Positions 1 to 8,917 are shown, numbered from the stretch's first letter. The stretch is 64,000 bases of DNA from Streptomyces sp. ML-6 (GCF_030116705.1 NZ_JAOTIK010000001.1:1507001-1571000), one strand, 5' to 3'. Numbers and translations: made by a program. Notes: generated from the sequence alone by a model not told the origin.

Positions 1-1
1 G

Positions 2-1126
2 CAGGCCGCCCTGCTCGCGCTCCCCCACCGCCGCAGGCGCAACCCGTTCGACGCGCCGGGGCTGGACGAGGACAAGCTCGACGACACGCTGGAGCAGAAC
101 GGCGGCGGGGACGAGGACCCGGATCCGGACGGCCCCGGTGGCGGCGGCCGGCCCCCGCACGACGGCGGCCCCGACACGCCGCCGCAGCCCGAGGGGGAGG
201 CCACCGACACGCCCGCCCCGTCCGTGCCCGAGCAGGACCGGGGGCAGGAGCAGGAGCAGGGGCGGGGTCGGCCGGCCGGGGGCGGGGAGCAACAACCGGT
301 GGGCGCCACCGAGCCGTTCCGCACCCGGATGCTGAGCGTGCCCGGCCTGGGCGAGGGCGCGGCGGGGAGGCGGTCCCGGGCGCGTACCGAGCACGGGCGC
401 ACGACCGGTTCCCGGCAGCCGCGGGGCGCCCTGACCAAGCTTCATCTGGCGGCGACCGTGCAGGCCGCCGCCCCGCACCAGCGGGCGCGCGGCCGTTCGG
501 GGCCGGGGCTGGTGGTGCGGCGGGACGATCTGCGGCAGGCGACGCGGGAGGGGCGCGAGGGCAATCTCGTGCTCTTCGTGGTGGACGCCTCCGGCTCGAT
601 GGCGGCCCGGCAGCGGATGGGCGCGGTGAAGGGTGCGGTGCTCTCGCTGCTGCTGGACGCGTACCAGCGGCGGGACAAGGTCGGGCTGGTCACCTTCCGG
701 GGCCGGGAGGCCGAGGTGGCGCTGCCGCCGACGTCGTCGGTGGACGCGGCGGCGGCCCGGCTGGAGCTGCTGCCGACCGGGGGGCGCACCCCGGTCGCGG
801 CCGGGCTGCTGAAGGCCCACGAGGTGCTGCGGGTGGAGCGGTTGCGCGATCCGTCGCGCCGGCCGCTGCTGGTGGTGGTGACCGACGGCCGGGCGACCGG
901 GGGCCCCGACGCGGTGGCGCTGGCCGCGCGGGCGGCCCGGCTGCACGAGGCGCAGGGCATCGCGTCCGTCGTCGTGGACTGCGAGTCGGGGCCGGTGCGG
1001 CTCGGTCTCGCGGGGGTCCTCGCGCGTGAGCTGGGGGGCAGCGCCGTCACGCTCGACGAGCTGCGGGCCGACTCGATCGCCGGGCTCGTCAAGGATGTTC
1101 AGGAAACCAACAGGAGGGCTGCTTGA
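2..1126 (+). CDS. Putative cobaltochelatase/magnesium-chelatase-like subunit, VWA domain (5' end missing)
   Basis: The reading frame is open from base 2, so the N-terminal AAA+ (ChlI-like) half lies outside the window. What is visible is the acidic Pro/Gly-rich linker typical of ChlD/BchD-type subunits, followed by a von Willebrand A domain with a complete MIDAS: DASGS after the strand LVLFVV, the Thr of TGGRTP, and the Asp of TDGRA. In Streptomyces this protein is the presumed partner of CobN for ATP-dependent cobalt insertion into hydrogenobyrinic acid diamide; that role is inferred from family and context. Its stop overlaps the cobO start by one base (TGATG), so the two are translationally coupled. 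Confidence 0.85.
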   Translation, partial: QAALLALPHRRRRNPFDAPGLDEDKLDDTLEQNGGGDEDPDPDGPGGGGRPPHDGGPDTPPQPEGEATDTPAPSVPEQDRGQEQEQGRGRPAGGGEQQPVGATEPFRTRMLSVPGLGEGAAGRRSRARTEHGRTTGSRQPRGALTKLHLAATVQAAAPHQRARGRSGPGLVVRRDDLRQATREGREGNLVLFVVDASGSMAARQRMGAVKGAVLSLLLDAYQRRDKVGLVTFRGREAEVALPPTSSVDAAAARLELLPTGGRTPVAAGLLKAHEVLRVERLRDPSRRPLLVVVTDGRATGGPDAVALAARAARLHEAQGIASVVVDCESGPVRLGLAGVLARELGGSAVTLDELRADSIAGLVKDVQETNRRAA

Positions 1127-1725
1127 TGCCGCAGGGACAACCGACCACCGTGCCCGACGACGGGCTGACCACCCGTCAGCGCCGCAACCGTCCGCTGCTG
1201 ATGGTGCACACCGGCGTCGGCAAGGGGAAGTCGACGGCGGCCTTCGGGATGGCGTTGCGCGCCTGGAACCAGGGCTGGCCGATCGGGGTCTTCCAGTTCG
1301 TCAAGTCGGCCAAGTGGAAGGTCGGCGAGGAGAACGCCCTGAAGGTCCTCGGCGCGAGCGGCGAGGGCGGGTCCGTCGTCTGGAACAAGATGGGCGAGGG
1401 CTGGTCGTGGGTGCAGCGCGACGGCCAGATGGACAACGAAGAGGCGGCGCGCGAGGGCTGGGAGCAGGTCAAGCGCGACCTGGCCGCCGAGACGTACCGG
1501 TTGTACGTGCTCGACGAGTTCGCGTACCCGATGCACTGGGGCTGGGTCGACACCGCCGAGGTGATCGAGGTGCTGCGGTCCCGTCCCGGCACGCAGCACG
1601 TGGTGATCACCGGCCGCAACGCGCCGCAGGAGCTGCTGGACGCGGCGGACCTGGTGACCGAGATGGCGAAGGTCAAGCACCCGATGGACGCCGGTCAGAA
1701 GGGCCAGCGGGGCATCGAATGGTGA
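1126..1725 (+). CDS. cobO: Cob(I)yrinic acid a,c-diamide adenosyltransferase
   Basis: This 199-residue cytoplasmic enzyme transfers the adenosyl group of ATP to the reduced corrinoid cobalt. The N-terminal P-loop GVGKGKST follows MVHT, exactly as in CobO/BtuR/CobA proteins, and the YVLDEF strand and the C-terminal segment with GRNAPQELLDAADLVTEM also match the family. Length is normal. The ATG at 1126 is preferred over the TTG three bases upstream because it overlaps the upstream stop codon and has AGGAGG about 9 bases before it. It sits between the chelatase subunit and cobB, consistent with one late aerobic cobalamin operon. Confidence 0.95.
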   Translation: MPQGQPTTVPDDGLTTRQRRNRPLLMVHTGVGKGKSTAAFGMALRAWNQGWPIGVFQFVKSAKWKVGEENALKVLGASGEGGSVVWNKMGEGWSWVQRDGQMDNEEAAREGWEQVKRDLAAETYRLYVLDEFAYPMHWGWVDTAEVIEVLRSRPGTQHVVITGRNAPQELLDAADLVTEMAKVKHPMDAGQKGQRGIEW

Positions 1726-1735
1726 GGGAACCCCG

Positions 1736-3115
1736 GTGAACGTTCCTCGACTGGTGATCGCCGCGCCCTCGTCGGGCAGCGGCAAGACCACCGTGGCCAC
1801 GGGGCTGATGGCAGCCTTCGCCGGGCGGGGCCTCGCCGTGTCCCCGCACAAGGTCGGGCCCGACTACATCGATCCCGGCTACCACACGCTGGCCACGGGG
1901 CGGCCGGGGCGCAACCTCGACGCGTACATGTGCGGCCCCGACCGGATCGCGCCGCTGTTCGCGCACGGGGCGCGGGGCTGCGACCTGGCGGTGGTCGAGG
2001 GGGTGATGGGGCTGTACGACGGTGCGTCGGGGCAGGGCGAGCTGGCGTCGACCGCCCAGGTCGCCAAGCTCCTGCGGGCGCCCGTGGTGCTGGTCGTGGA
2101 CGCGTCGTCGCAGTCGCGTTCCGTGGCCGCGCTGGTGCACGGTTTCGCCTCGTGGGACCCGCGGGTGCGGCTGGGCGGGGTGATCCTGAACAAAGTCGGC
2201 TCCCAGCGCCACGAGATGCTGTTGCGGGAGGCGCTGGAGGAGTCCGGCGTGCCGGTGATGGGGGTGCTGCGGCGGGCCGGGCAACTGGCCGTGCCGTCAC
2301 GTCATCTGGGCCTGGTCCCGGTGGCGGAGCGGCGGGGCGACGCGGTGGACGCGGTGGCGGCGATGCGGGCGCAGGTGGTGGCCGGGTGCGACCTGGACGC
2401 GCTGCTGGCGCTGGCCGCCTCCGCGCCTCCGGTGGGCGGCGGGGCGTGGGACGCGGCGGCGGAGGTGGCCGGCCATGGTGGAGCCGTCGTGCCGCCCGCC
2501 GGTGACCGGGCGGGACCGCGGCGGATCGCCGTCGCCTCCGGTGCGGCCTTCACCTTCTCCTACGCCGAGCACACCGAACTGCTCACCGCCGCCGGGGCCG
2601 AGGTCGTGCCGTTCGATCCGCTGCGGGACGAGGCGCTGCCCGAGGGGACGCGGGGGCTGGTCATCGGTGGCGGGTTCCCCGAGGTGTACGCCTCGGAGCT
2701 GTCCGCCAACGCGGCGCTGCGCCGGTCGGTCGTCGAACTGGTGGCGTCCGGGGCGCCGGTGGCCGCCGAGTGCGCGGGGCTGCTGTACCTGGCGCGCTCG
2801 CTGGACGGGCTGCCGATGTGCGGGGTCCTCGACGCCGAGGCGCGGATGTCCGAGCGGCTGACGCTCGGTTACCGGGAGGCGGTGGCGGTCTCCGACAGTG
2901 TGCTGGCCGCGTCCGGCACCCGGGTGCGCGGGCACGAGTTCCACCGGACCGTACTGGAGCCGGGGGCCGGGCCCGTTCCGGCGTGGGGCATGCACCAGCC
3001 CGAGCGGCGGGTCGAGGGCTTCGTGCACCGGGGCGTGCACGCGAGCTATCTGCACACGCACTGGGCCGCGGTGCCCGGCATGGCCCGCCGGTTCGTCGAG
3101 AGGTGCGGGGGATGA
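1736..3115 (+). CDS. cobB: Cobyrinate / hydrogenobyrinate a,c-diamide synthase
   Basis: This is a glutamine-dependent amidase that amidates the a and c side chains of the corrin ring using ATP (459 aa). Residues 10-20 carry the P-loop SSGSGKTTVATG of the DTBS-like ATPase domain. The C-terminal type 1 glutamine amidotransferase domain has the nucleophile Cys346 in AECAGLLYL and a late catalytic His region (LHTHW). The GTG at 1736 is preceded by GAGGGA and lies ten bases after the cobO stop. Length matches CobB/CbiA. Downstream comes a 36-bp tandem repeat and the convergent ZIP gene. Confidence 0.95.
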   Translation: MNVPRLVIAAPSSGSGKTTVATGLMAAFAGRGLAVSPHKVGPDYIDPGYHTLATGRPGRNLDAYMCGPDRIAPLFAHGARGCDLAVVEGVMGLYDGASGQGELASTAQVAKLLRAPVVLVVDASSQSRSVAALVHGFASWDPRVRLGGVILNKVGSQRHEMLLREALEESGVPVMGVLRRAGQLAVPSRHLGLVPVAERRGDAVDAVAAMRAQVVAGCDLDALLALAASAPPVGGGAWDAAAEVAGHGGAVVPPAGDRAGPRRIAVASGAAFTFSYAEHTELLTAAGAEVVPFDPLRDEALPEGTRGLVIGGGFPEVYASELSANAALRRSVVELVASGAPVAAECAGLLYLARSLDGLPMCGVLDAEARMSERLTLGYREAVAVSDSVLAASGTRVRGHEFHRTVLEPGAGPVPAWGMHQPERRVEGFVHRGVHASYLHTHWAAVPGMARRFVERCGG

Positions 3116-3153
3116 ACCACGGCCGGGGCGGGGACCTGTGAGGCGGGCGGGGG

Positions 3154-3239
3154 CGGCGTGCCGTCCGGGCCTCGCCCTGTGCCCTGGTGCGGCGTGCCGT
3201 ACGGGCCTCGCCCTGTGCCCTGGTGCGGTGTGCCGTCCC
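3154..3239. repeat. 36-bp tandem repeat, about 2.4 copies
   Basis: Two nearly identical 36-bp units (3154-3189 and 3190-3225, one mismatch) are followed by a partial third, in the gap between cobB and the convergent ZIP gene. The unit starts CGGCGTGCCGT and ends CCCTGGTG. It is not inside a plausible coding frame. It looks like a local duplication; no function is evident. Confidence 0.8.
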
Positions 3240-3272
3240 ACGGCCGCAAGGTGCCCGGGGGCGGGGCGGCGG

Positions 3273-3995
3273 TCAGTCCGCGATGCCCACCACCAGCCAG
3301 ATGAAGCCCACCCCGGCGACCGTGCACAGCAGCGTGGAGCGGGCCGGGTGTTCGTGGTGCGCCTCGGGCAGGATCTCGGCGGCGGCGAGATAGAGCAGGG
3401 CACCGCCGAAGAAACCGAGATAGCAGCCGAGCAGTTGCTCCGGAAGGGTGAACACCAGGGTCGTCGCGGCGCCCACGAGCGGCGCCGCGGCGTCGGCGAA
3501 CAGCATGATCAGGGCCTTGCGGCGGGCGTTCCCGTACAGGCTGGTGATCGTGTAGGTGTTGAAGCCGTCGGCGAAGTCGTGCGTGATCACGGCGAGGGCG
3601 ACGGCGGCGCCCATGCCCGCGCCGACCTGGAAGGCGGCGCCGAGCGCGATGCCGTCCATCAGGCTGTGGCCGACCATCGCCGCCGCCGCGGTGAGTCCGA
3701 CCTGCGGCGCCCGTTCCTCGCCCGCGCCGTGTGCCGCCCGGCGCACGGCGAGCAGCCGTTCCACGAGGTGGGCGAGGAGGAAGCCGCCGACGAACAGCAG
3801 CAGCGCGGCCGGGACGCCGAAGACGGGTTCGCCCGCGGCCTCGATCGCCTCCGGCAACAGGTCCAGGCCGACCACGCCGAGCATCAGTCCGCCGGCGAAA
3901 CCGAGCACCAGGTGGCGGCGGTCGGTGACGCGTTGGGCGACCCAGCCGCCCACCAGGGTCATCAGGAACGCGCCGAGCGCGACGAACACCGCCAT
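3273..3995 (-). CDS. ZIP family metal transporter
   Basis: A 240-aa integral membrane protein with about eight hydrophobic segments. The two diagnostic ZIP metal-binding motifs are present: HSLMDGIALGA in TM4 and HDFADGFN in TM5. A short His-containing segment (EAHHEHPA) lies in a late loop. ZIP proteins import divalent cations, classically zinc. Which metal this one carries cannot be read from sequence, but its position inside the cobalamin cluster, opposite in orientation to cobB and the CobE-like gene, makes cobalt worth considering. The ATG at 3995 starts the first hydrophobic segment directly. Confidence 0.88.
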   Translation of the reverse strand: MAVFVALGAFLMTLVGGWVAQRVTDRRHLVLGFAGGLMLGVVGLDLLPEAIEAAGEPVFGVPAALLLFVGGFLLAHLVERLLAVRRAAHGAGEERAPQVGLTAAAAMVGHSLMDGIALGAAFQVGAGMGAAVALAVITHDFADGFNTYTITSLYGNARRKALIMLFADAAAPLVGAATTLVFTLPEQLLGCYLGFFGGALLYLAAAEILPEAHHEHPARSTLLCTVAGVGFIWLVVGIAD

Positions 3996-4118
3996 GCGCT
4001 CTTGCTAGCCGATCGGCCCCCTCGCGCGCATCCCGGCCTCCCCTCCCCCGTCTCTCTCGTCTCCCTGGTCTCCCCCGTCTCCCGGCGGGGGACCGTACCG
4101 CCCGGAGGAGCCCGACCC

Positions 4119-4640
4119 GTGTACGGAACCGGAACGGACGACCGGACGACGGCCGCGCGGCTCGTCGTGGGCGTCGGCGCGTCCAGGGGCGTACCTGCCG
4201 AGGAGGTGCTGGGGCTGGTCCGGGACACCCTGCGCGGGGCCGGCCTGGCTCCGTCGGACGTCGTGGAGCTGGCGACCGTGGACGCGAAGGCCGACGAGCC
4301 GGGGATCGTCGAGGCGGCCGCGCGGCTCGGCGTGCCGCTGCGGACGTACCCGGCCGAGGCGTTGGCCCGGATCGAGGTGCCCGGCCCGTCCGGCGCGTCG
4401 CTGGCCGCCGTCGGGACGCCGTCCGTGGCGGAGGCCGCCGCGCTCGCCGCGGGGGGCGAGCTCCTCGTGCCGAAGCGGAAGTCGGCGCCCGCGGGGCGGG
4501 CGGCGAGGGCGACCTGCGCGGTGGCGCGCCGCGGCCCGGGCGGTACGCCCGATGCCGCCGGTACGGCCGACACGACCGGTACGTCCGGTACATCCGGTTC
4601 GACCGCCGAGGAGTTACCGGGCGACGCGACCGGCTCCTGA
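4119..4640 (+). CDS. Cobalamin biosynthesis protein, CobE / CbiG C-terminal family
   Basis: A 173-aa protein with the CobE/CbiG-C signature: an opening strand VVGVGASRGVPAEEV, then ATVDAKADEPGIVEAA, GVPL, TPSVAEAAALAAGG and LLVPKRKS, followed by CAVARR. These families act in ring-contraction and late corrin steps; the exact reaction of CobE is not settled. The GTG at 4119 has GGAGGAG nine bases upstream. The last 35 residues are a Gly/Thr/Ser-rich low-complexity tail not expected in the family. The gene follows a pyrimidine-rich leader and precedes cobC. Confidence 0.85.
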   Translation: MYGTGTDDRTTAARLVVGVGASRGVPAEEVLGLVRDTLRGAGLAPSDVVELATVDAKADEPGIVEAAARLGVPLRTYPAEALARIEVPGPSGASLAAVGTPSVAEAAALAAGGELLVPKRKSAPAGRAARATCAVARRGPGGTPDAAGTADTTGTSGTSGSTAEELPGDATGS

Positions 4641-4883
4641 GGACCCCGGCCGCGCGGAGCCGGTCCGTTCGACAAAACCGGCCCCGTTCGCGGAGCCGGT
4701 CCGCCCGTGGAGCCGGTGTGACGTGCGCCCCGACCGTTGCGTGAAGCCGGGTGCCGGGCGCATAGTCGTTCTGCCGTACTCCCTTCCCACCGGAACCCCG
4801 TTCGAGGACGGCGTGGGGCCGCCATCGCGGCCGCGCTTCCGCCCCGACGACTCCGGCCGTCACCACCACCCCCCACGGCGGTC

Positions 4884-5978
4884 ATGCACACTCCCATCGA
4901 AAGTCCCGACGCGGCAGGCGCGGGCGCGCACGATCTGCGGCACCACGGTGACGTGGAAGTACGGGGACAGGGCCGGGATCTGACCGATCTCGCCGTCAAC
5001 GTACGAACCGGTACGCCCCCGGCCTGGCTGAAGGCCCGGATAGCCGACTCCTTGGGCGCGCTCGCCGCCTACCCGGACGGCCGTGCGGCGCGGGCGGCGG
5101 TGGCGGCCCGGCACGGGCTGCCCGTGGAGCGGGTGTTGCTGACGGCGGGTGCGGCGGAGGCGTTCGTCCTGATCGCACGGGCCCTGCCGGCCCGCCGTCC
5201 GGTCGTGGTCCATCCGCAGTTCACCGAGCCGGAGGCGGCGCTGCGCGCGGCCGGGCACGAGGTGCGGCGGGTGCTGCTGCGGGCCGAGGACGGTTTCCGG
5301 CTGGATCCGTCGGCCGTGCCCGAGGACGCGGATCTGGTGGTGGTCGGCAATCCGACCAACCCCACGTCGGTGCTGCATCCGGCGGCCGTCGTCGAGCGAC
5401 TGGCCCGTCCCGGGCGGACGTTGGTGGTCGACGAGGCGTTCATGGACGCGGTGCCGGACGAGCGCGAGACGCTGTGCGGGCGCACGGACGTCCCCGGACT
5501 CGTCGTGCTGCGGAGCCTCACCAAGACCTGGGGGCTCGCGGGGCTGCGGATCGGGTACGTGCTGGCCGCCCCGGAGACCGTTCGCGCCCTGGAGGAGACC
5601 CAGCCGCTGTGGCCGGTGTCGTCCCCGGCACTGGCGGCGGCCGAGGCGTGCATGGAGCCGCGGTCCCTGGCGGAGGCGTCCGGCGCCGCGGCGCGGATCG
5701 CGGTGGACCGGGCCCATCTCGTCGCGGGGCTCAGGGAGTTCACCGAGGTCCGGGTCATGGAGCCGGCCGAGGGGCCGTTCGTCCTGATACGGCTGGACCG
5801 GGCCGCCGAGGTCCGGGAGCAGTTGCGGGTGCTGGGGTTCGCGGCGCGGCGCGGGGACACGTTTCCCGGGCTCGGCCCCGAGTGGCTGCGGCTGGCGGTG
5901 CGCGACCGGGTCACGACCAATCGTTTCCTCCAGGCGTTCGACCAGGCACTGCAGACACTGAGCACGCCCGTCCGCTGA
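4884..5978 (+). CDS. cobC: Rv2231c-type PLP-dependent protein CobC
   Basis: A 364-aa fold type I aminotransferase-like enzyme of the CobC/CobD family, which in related organisms supplies the aminopropanol arm of cobalamin (threonine-phosphate decarboxylase activity). The N-terminal block LTDLAVNVRTGTPP and AAYPDG, the substrate motif VGNPTNPTS, VVDEAFMD, and the PLP lysine in RSLTKTWGLAGLRIGY are all visible. The ATG at 4884 is chosen because homologues start with a short HHGD-containing leader; upstream in-frame codons have no recognisable domain. The preceding 243 bp hold three copies of a GGAGCCGGT element but no B12-box that I can identify. Confidence 0.88.
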   Translation: MHTPIESPDAAGAGAHDLRHHGDVEVRGQGRDLTDLAVNVRTGTPPAWLKARIADSLGALAAYPDGRAARAAVAARHGLPVERVLLTAGAAEAFVLIARALPARRPVVVHPQFTEPEAALRAAGHEVRRVLLRAEDGFRLDPSAVPEDADLVVVGNPTNPTSVLHPAAVVERLARPGRTLVVDEAFMDAVPDERETLCGRTDVPGLVVLRSLTKTWGLAGLRIGYVLAAPETVRALEETQPLWPVSSPALAAAEACMEPRSLAEASGAAARIAVDRAHLVAGLREFTEVRVMEPAEGPFVLIRLDRAAEVREQLRVLGFAARRGDTFPGLGPEWLRLAVRDRVTTNRFLQAFDQALQTLSTPVR

Positions 5979-6086
5979 CGGCCGGCCCACCGGGGGCCCG
6001 CCCGGCCGGCCGGTGTCCGCCCGCGGGCAGCGGCGTCCCGTGCCCGGACCGGTAGCCGGTGCCCGGTGCACCCGGTACGCATCCGC

Positions 6087-6161
6087 GGGGAGCGGCGTCC
6101 GCACGACGGGACGCCGCTCCCCGCTCCCCCCTCCCGGTGCCGGTACGGGACCGGCACCGGG
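6087..6161. terminator. Two consecutive hairpins between convergent genes
   Basis: A perfect 14-bp stem (6087-6100 with 6109-6122, 8-nt loop) is followed by a perfect 12-bp stem (6133-6144 with 6150-6161, 5-nt loop). They sit between the 3' end of cobC and the 3' end of the surface-protein gene. There is no T-tract, as is usual in Streptomyces. A bidirectional terminator is the simplest reading. Confidence 0.8.
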
Positions 6162-6183
6162 CGCCCTCGGGGCCTCGCCGGGA

Positions 6184-7317
6184 TCAGCCCCGGGCGCGGC
6201 GCCTGGCCAGGACCGTCGCCCCCGCGCCCGCCGCGAGCAGCACGGCCGCGCCGCCCGCGAGGTACGGCGTCGTGGAGCTGCTGCCGGTCTCCGCGAGGTC
6301 CCCGCCGGTGCCGGTCTGGGGCTTCACGTCGCCGCCGGTGGTTCCGCTGGTGGAACCGGCCGTGCTCCCGCCGCTGCCGGAGGCGCCCCCGTCGCTCGTA
6401 CCGCCGTTGTCCGAACCGCCGCCACTCGTGCCGCCGTTCGTGCCGCCGCTGTCCGAACCGCCGTTGCCGGAACCCCCGTTGTCGGAACCTCCGCCGCTCG
6501 TACCGCCGTTGGTCGTGCCGCCGTCGCTCGCACCTCCGTTGCTTGTACCTCCATTGCTCGCACCGCCGTTGCTCGTACCGCCGTTGCTGCCGCCCGGGTC
6601 GGTGGTCCGCGGGGTCCGGCAGGTCGCCTCGACGAGCGTGACCTCGCCCCGTACGTCGGCGACGTTCAGCTTGAGCGGATTGACGGAGACCTTCAGCCGC
6701 AGGGCGGTCGCCGCGGCGGTGTTCGAGGTGGTGCTGGTCCGCGACAGGTCCAGGGTCACGTCACCGACGCCCGGGACCTCGACCCGGGTGGTGCCGCTCG
6801 CGGTGAGCTCGACGCGCTTGCCGAGCACCGTCACGTGCCCCAGGACGTTCGACTCGGCGACCGGCTTGCGGCCCGTCACGCAGACCGCCCGGGACGTGAC
6901 CTTCTCGACCTCGACGAGCGACAGCGCGGGCAGGCCCGGCACATGGACCCGGGCCTTCACCACGTTGCTGTGACCCTCGGCCCGGCGCTCGTCCACGGTC
7001 GCCCTCGAGGTGGCCACGTCGGCGCTGAGCACGTTGACCGGCCGGCCGCCCTCCACTCCGTCGAGCCGCACGCTGAGCGCGGTCTTCTTCGCGTCGGCGG
7101 GCGCCTGCACCTCGTTGAGCGCGGCCCTGAGCGGCACGTCGATCGTCTTGTTCAGGAGCGAGACGTCGAGTGCGGTGCGGAGCACGACCGCGCTCGCCTT
7201 CCCGTCGCCGGTGGTCCTGGTGGCCGCGCCGTCGGCGTGCGCCGGGGCGGCGACCAGCAGGGCCACGGGAGCGGCGGCCACCGCCAGGGCGGCCAGGCGG
7301 AAGGTGTTGCTGTTCAA
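6184..7317 (-). CDS. LAETG-anchored cell-surface protein (SCO1860-like)
   Basis: A 377-aa exported protein. A signal peptide follows the TTG start at 7317 (hydrophobic LAALAVAAAPVALLVAAPAHA). A roughly 200-residue beta-rich domain with two Cys follows, then a Gly/Ser/Thr/Asn-rich repeat linker (nt about 6356-6590), and a sortase signal LAETG at residue 341 followed by a hydrophobic segment and an RRRARG tail. LAETG is the motif used by class E sortases of streptomycetes. The TTG start is chosen because it places the signal peptide at the N-terminus; an ATG at 7374 would add 19 residues. The gene is convergent with cobC. Function of the domain is unknown. Confidence 0.82.
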   Translation of the reverse strand: MNSNTFRLAALAVAAAPVALLVAAPAHADGAATRTTGDGKASAVVLRTALDVSLLNKTIDVPLRAALNEVQAPADAKKTALSVRLDGVEGGRPVNVLSADVATSRATVDERRAEGHSNVVKARVHVPGLPALSLVEVEKVTSRAVCVTGRKPVAESNVLGHVTVLGKRVELTASGTTRVEVPGVGDVTLDLSRTSTTSNTAAATALRLKVSVNPLKLNVADVRGEVTLVEATCRTPRTTDPGGSNGGTSNGGASNGGTSNGGASDGGTTNGGTSGGGSDNGGSGNGGSDSGGTNGGTSGGGSDNGGTSDGGASGSGGSTAGSTSGTTGGDVKPQTGTGGDLAETGSSSTTPYLAGGAAVLLAAGAGATVLARRRARG

Positions 7318-7706
7318 GATGGTGGAACCCCCACAAGAGACATGGAGCCACCGGCGCCCTCCAATGGGGGACATCGAGCGCTCCGGTGGCCTCGACCCCG
7401 AAAGCTTTGCGCACGAAGGGTGAACTCGTGGACACCTGAAGCGAGTTCACCCCAAAGGGGGGTTTCCGTGCCTGTATTCGAATATCTCGGTACGTTCGTT
7501 CTCCTCTCGTCACCCGATCCGCCCAGTGCGGGCTTCACCGGGGCCGACTGGGCCGGAGTGCGCGCAGAAGTGCTCCAACGAGCCGACGGAGCCTCGGTAA
7601 CTGCCCGTCAACACGGCCCGTCCCGGCCACCGCCGCCGTCCCCACCCCGGCCCCGGCCCCGGCCTCAACCTCAACCTCAACCTCAGCGTTGGACTCGGCC
7701 TCGGCC
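7318..7706. promoter_or_regulatory. Intergenic region with an 11-bp-arm inverted repeat
   Basis: This 389-bp gap holds the upstream region of the minus-strand surface-protein gene and the 3' flank of the amidohydrolase. A perfect inverted repeat GGGTGAACTCG (7418-7428) / CGAGTTCACCC (7442-7452) with a 13-nt spacer lies about 100 bp upstream of the TTG start, immediately followed by CCCC-AAA-GGGG. It could be an operator or a hairpin. No gene is supported here. Confidence 0.5.
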
Positions 7707-7712
7707 TCAGCC
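7645..7712. repeat. Short hexanucleotide repeats at the end of the amidohydrolase gene
   Basis: Runs of CCCCGG, CCTCAA and CTCGGC follow one another and reach just past the amidohydrolase stop codon. This is a degenerate simple-sequence tract, mostly in the 3' untranslated region. Confidence 0.6.
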
Positions 7713-8807
7713 GATGATCCGCCCGTTCAGCACCACTCGGCGCGGCCCCGCCAGTACCCGTACGTCCGCCCGCGGGTCCTCGTCGTACACCACCAGGTCC
7801 GCCGGGGCGCCCTCCTCCAGGCCCGGCCGGCCCAGCCAGCGCCGCGCGCCCCAGGTCGTCGCGGACAGCGCGTCCAGGGCCGGGATGCCCGCCTTCACCA
7901 GCTCGGCGACCTCGTCGGCGACCAGGCCGTGCGCGAGCACCCCGCCCGCGTCGGTGCCGACGAAGACCGGGATGCCCGCGTCGTACGCGGCGCGCACCGT
8001 GTCGTGGCGCCGCTCGTGCAGCCGCCGCATGTGGTCCGCCCAGCGGGGGAACTTGGCCTCGCCGCCCGCCGCGAGCGAGGGGAACGTGGCGATGTTGATC
8101 AGGGTGGGGACGATCGCCACCCCGCGCTCGGCGAAGAGCGGAATGGTTTCCTCGGTGAGCCCGGTGGCGTGCTCGACGCAGTCGATCCCGGCCTCGACGA
8201 GATCGCGCAGCGAGTCCTCGGCGAAGCAGTGCGCGGTGACCCGGGCGCCGAGCCGGTGCGCCTCCGCGATGGCCGCCCCGACCGCCTCGCGCGGCCAGAG
8301 GGCGGTCAGGTCCCCCACCTCCCGGTCGATCCAGTCGCCGACGAGCTTCACCCAGCCGTCGCCGCGGCGCGCCTCCTGCGCGACATAGGCGACCAGTTCG
8401 TCCGGCTCGATCTCGTGGGCGTAGTTCCGGGTGTACCGGCGGGGCCTGGCGATGTGCCGCCCGGCCCTGATGATCTTCGGCAGGTCCTCGCGGTCGTCGA
8501 TCCACCGGGTGTCGGCCGGCGAGCCCGCGTCCCGCAGCAGCAGCGCGCCCGCCTCCCGGTCGGCGAGGGCCTGCTGCTCACTGGTCGCCGCGTCGACGGC
8601 GCCGTGGTGGTCGAGCCCGACGTGGCAGTGGGCGTCCACCAGGCCCGGCAGCACCCAGCCGGTGACGGTCACCGCCCCGTCCGCACCGGCCGGCCGGCTG
8701 TAGGAGATCCGCCCGTCGACCGCCCAGAGCTCGTCCCGCACCTCCTCGGGCCCGACCAGCACCCGCCCCTTCACGTGCAGCACCTGCGATGCCTTGTGAT
8801 CACTCAT
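7707..8807 (-). CDS. Amidohydrolase family protein (imidazolonepropionase-like)
   Basis: A 366-aa metal-dependent hydrolase. The metal-site motif DAHCH (GLVDAHCHVGLD) is near the N-terminus, then HC in ARVTAHCFAED, a catalytic/metal His in CVEHATGL, and the Asp of GTDAGG, followed by the C-terminal composite beta-sandwich closing PADLVVYDEDP. Substrate cannot be assigned. The ATG at 8807 is used; a GTG at 8816 would add three residues. It is transcribed divergently from the class V aminotransferase at 8918, with about 110 bp between starts. Confidence 0.87.
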   Translation of the reverse strand: MSDHKASQVLHVKGRVLVGPEEVRDELWAVDGRISYSRPAGADGAVTVTGWVLPGLVDAHCHVGLDHHGAVDAATSEQQALADREAGALLLRDAGSPADTRWIDDREDLPKIIRAGRHIARPRRYTRNYAHEIEPDELVAYVAQEARRGDGWVKLVGDWIDREVGDLTALWPREAVGAAIAEAHRLGARVTAHCFAEDSLRDLVEAGIDCVEHATGLTEETIPLFAERGVAIVPTLINIATFPSLAAGGEAKFPRWADHMRRLHERRHDTVRAAYDAGIPVFVGTDAGGVLAHGLVADEVAELVKAGIPALDALSATTWGARRWLGRPGLEEGAPADLVVYDEDPRADVRVLAGPRRVVLNGRIIG

Positions 8808-8917
8808 GGGCAGCACTGTACGAGGCCCCGCCCGGGGCCCTGGGTACGCTTCGACGGAAGCCCCGTCCGTACGCCGCGAGCGCGCACCGACCCGACCGAT
8901 CCGAAGAGAGCACCACC

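Noticed and set aside
4086..4118. Terminator or riboswitch in the pyrimidine-rich leader of the CobE-like gene
   Set aside because: Repeated GTCTCCC-like tracts do not form a stable conserved structure by eye.
3046..4869. Long minus-strand open frame (607 codons) over the ZIP and CobE-like genes
   Set aside because: Arg/Pro-rich translation without motifs; it is the antisense shadow of real high-GC genes.
4641..4883. Possible cobalamin riboswitch before cobC
   Set aside because: I could not find a B12 box or a believable riboswitch core; only GGAGCCGGT repeats are present.
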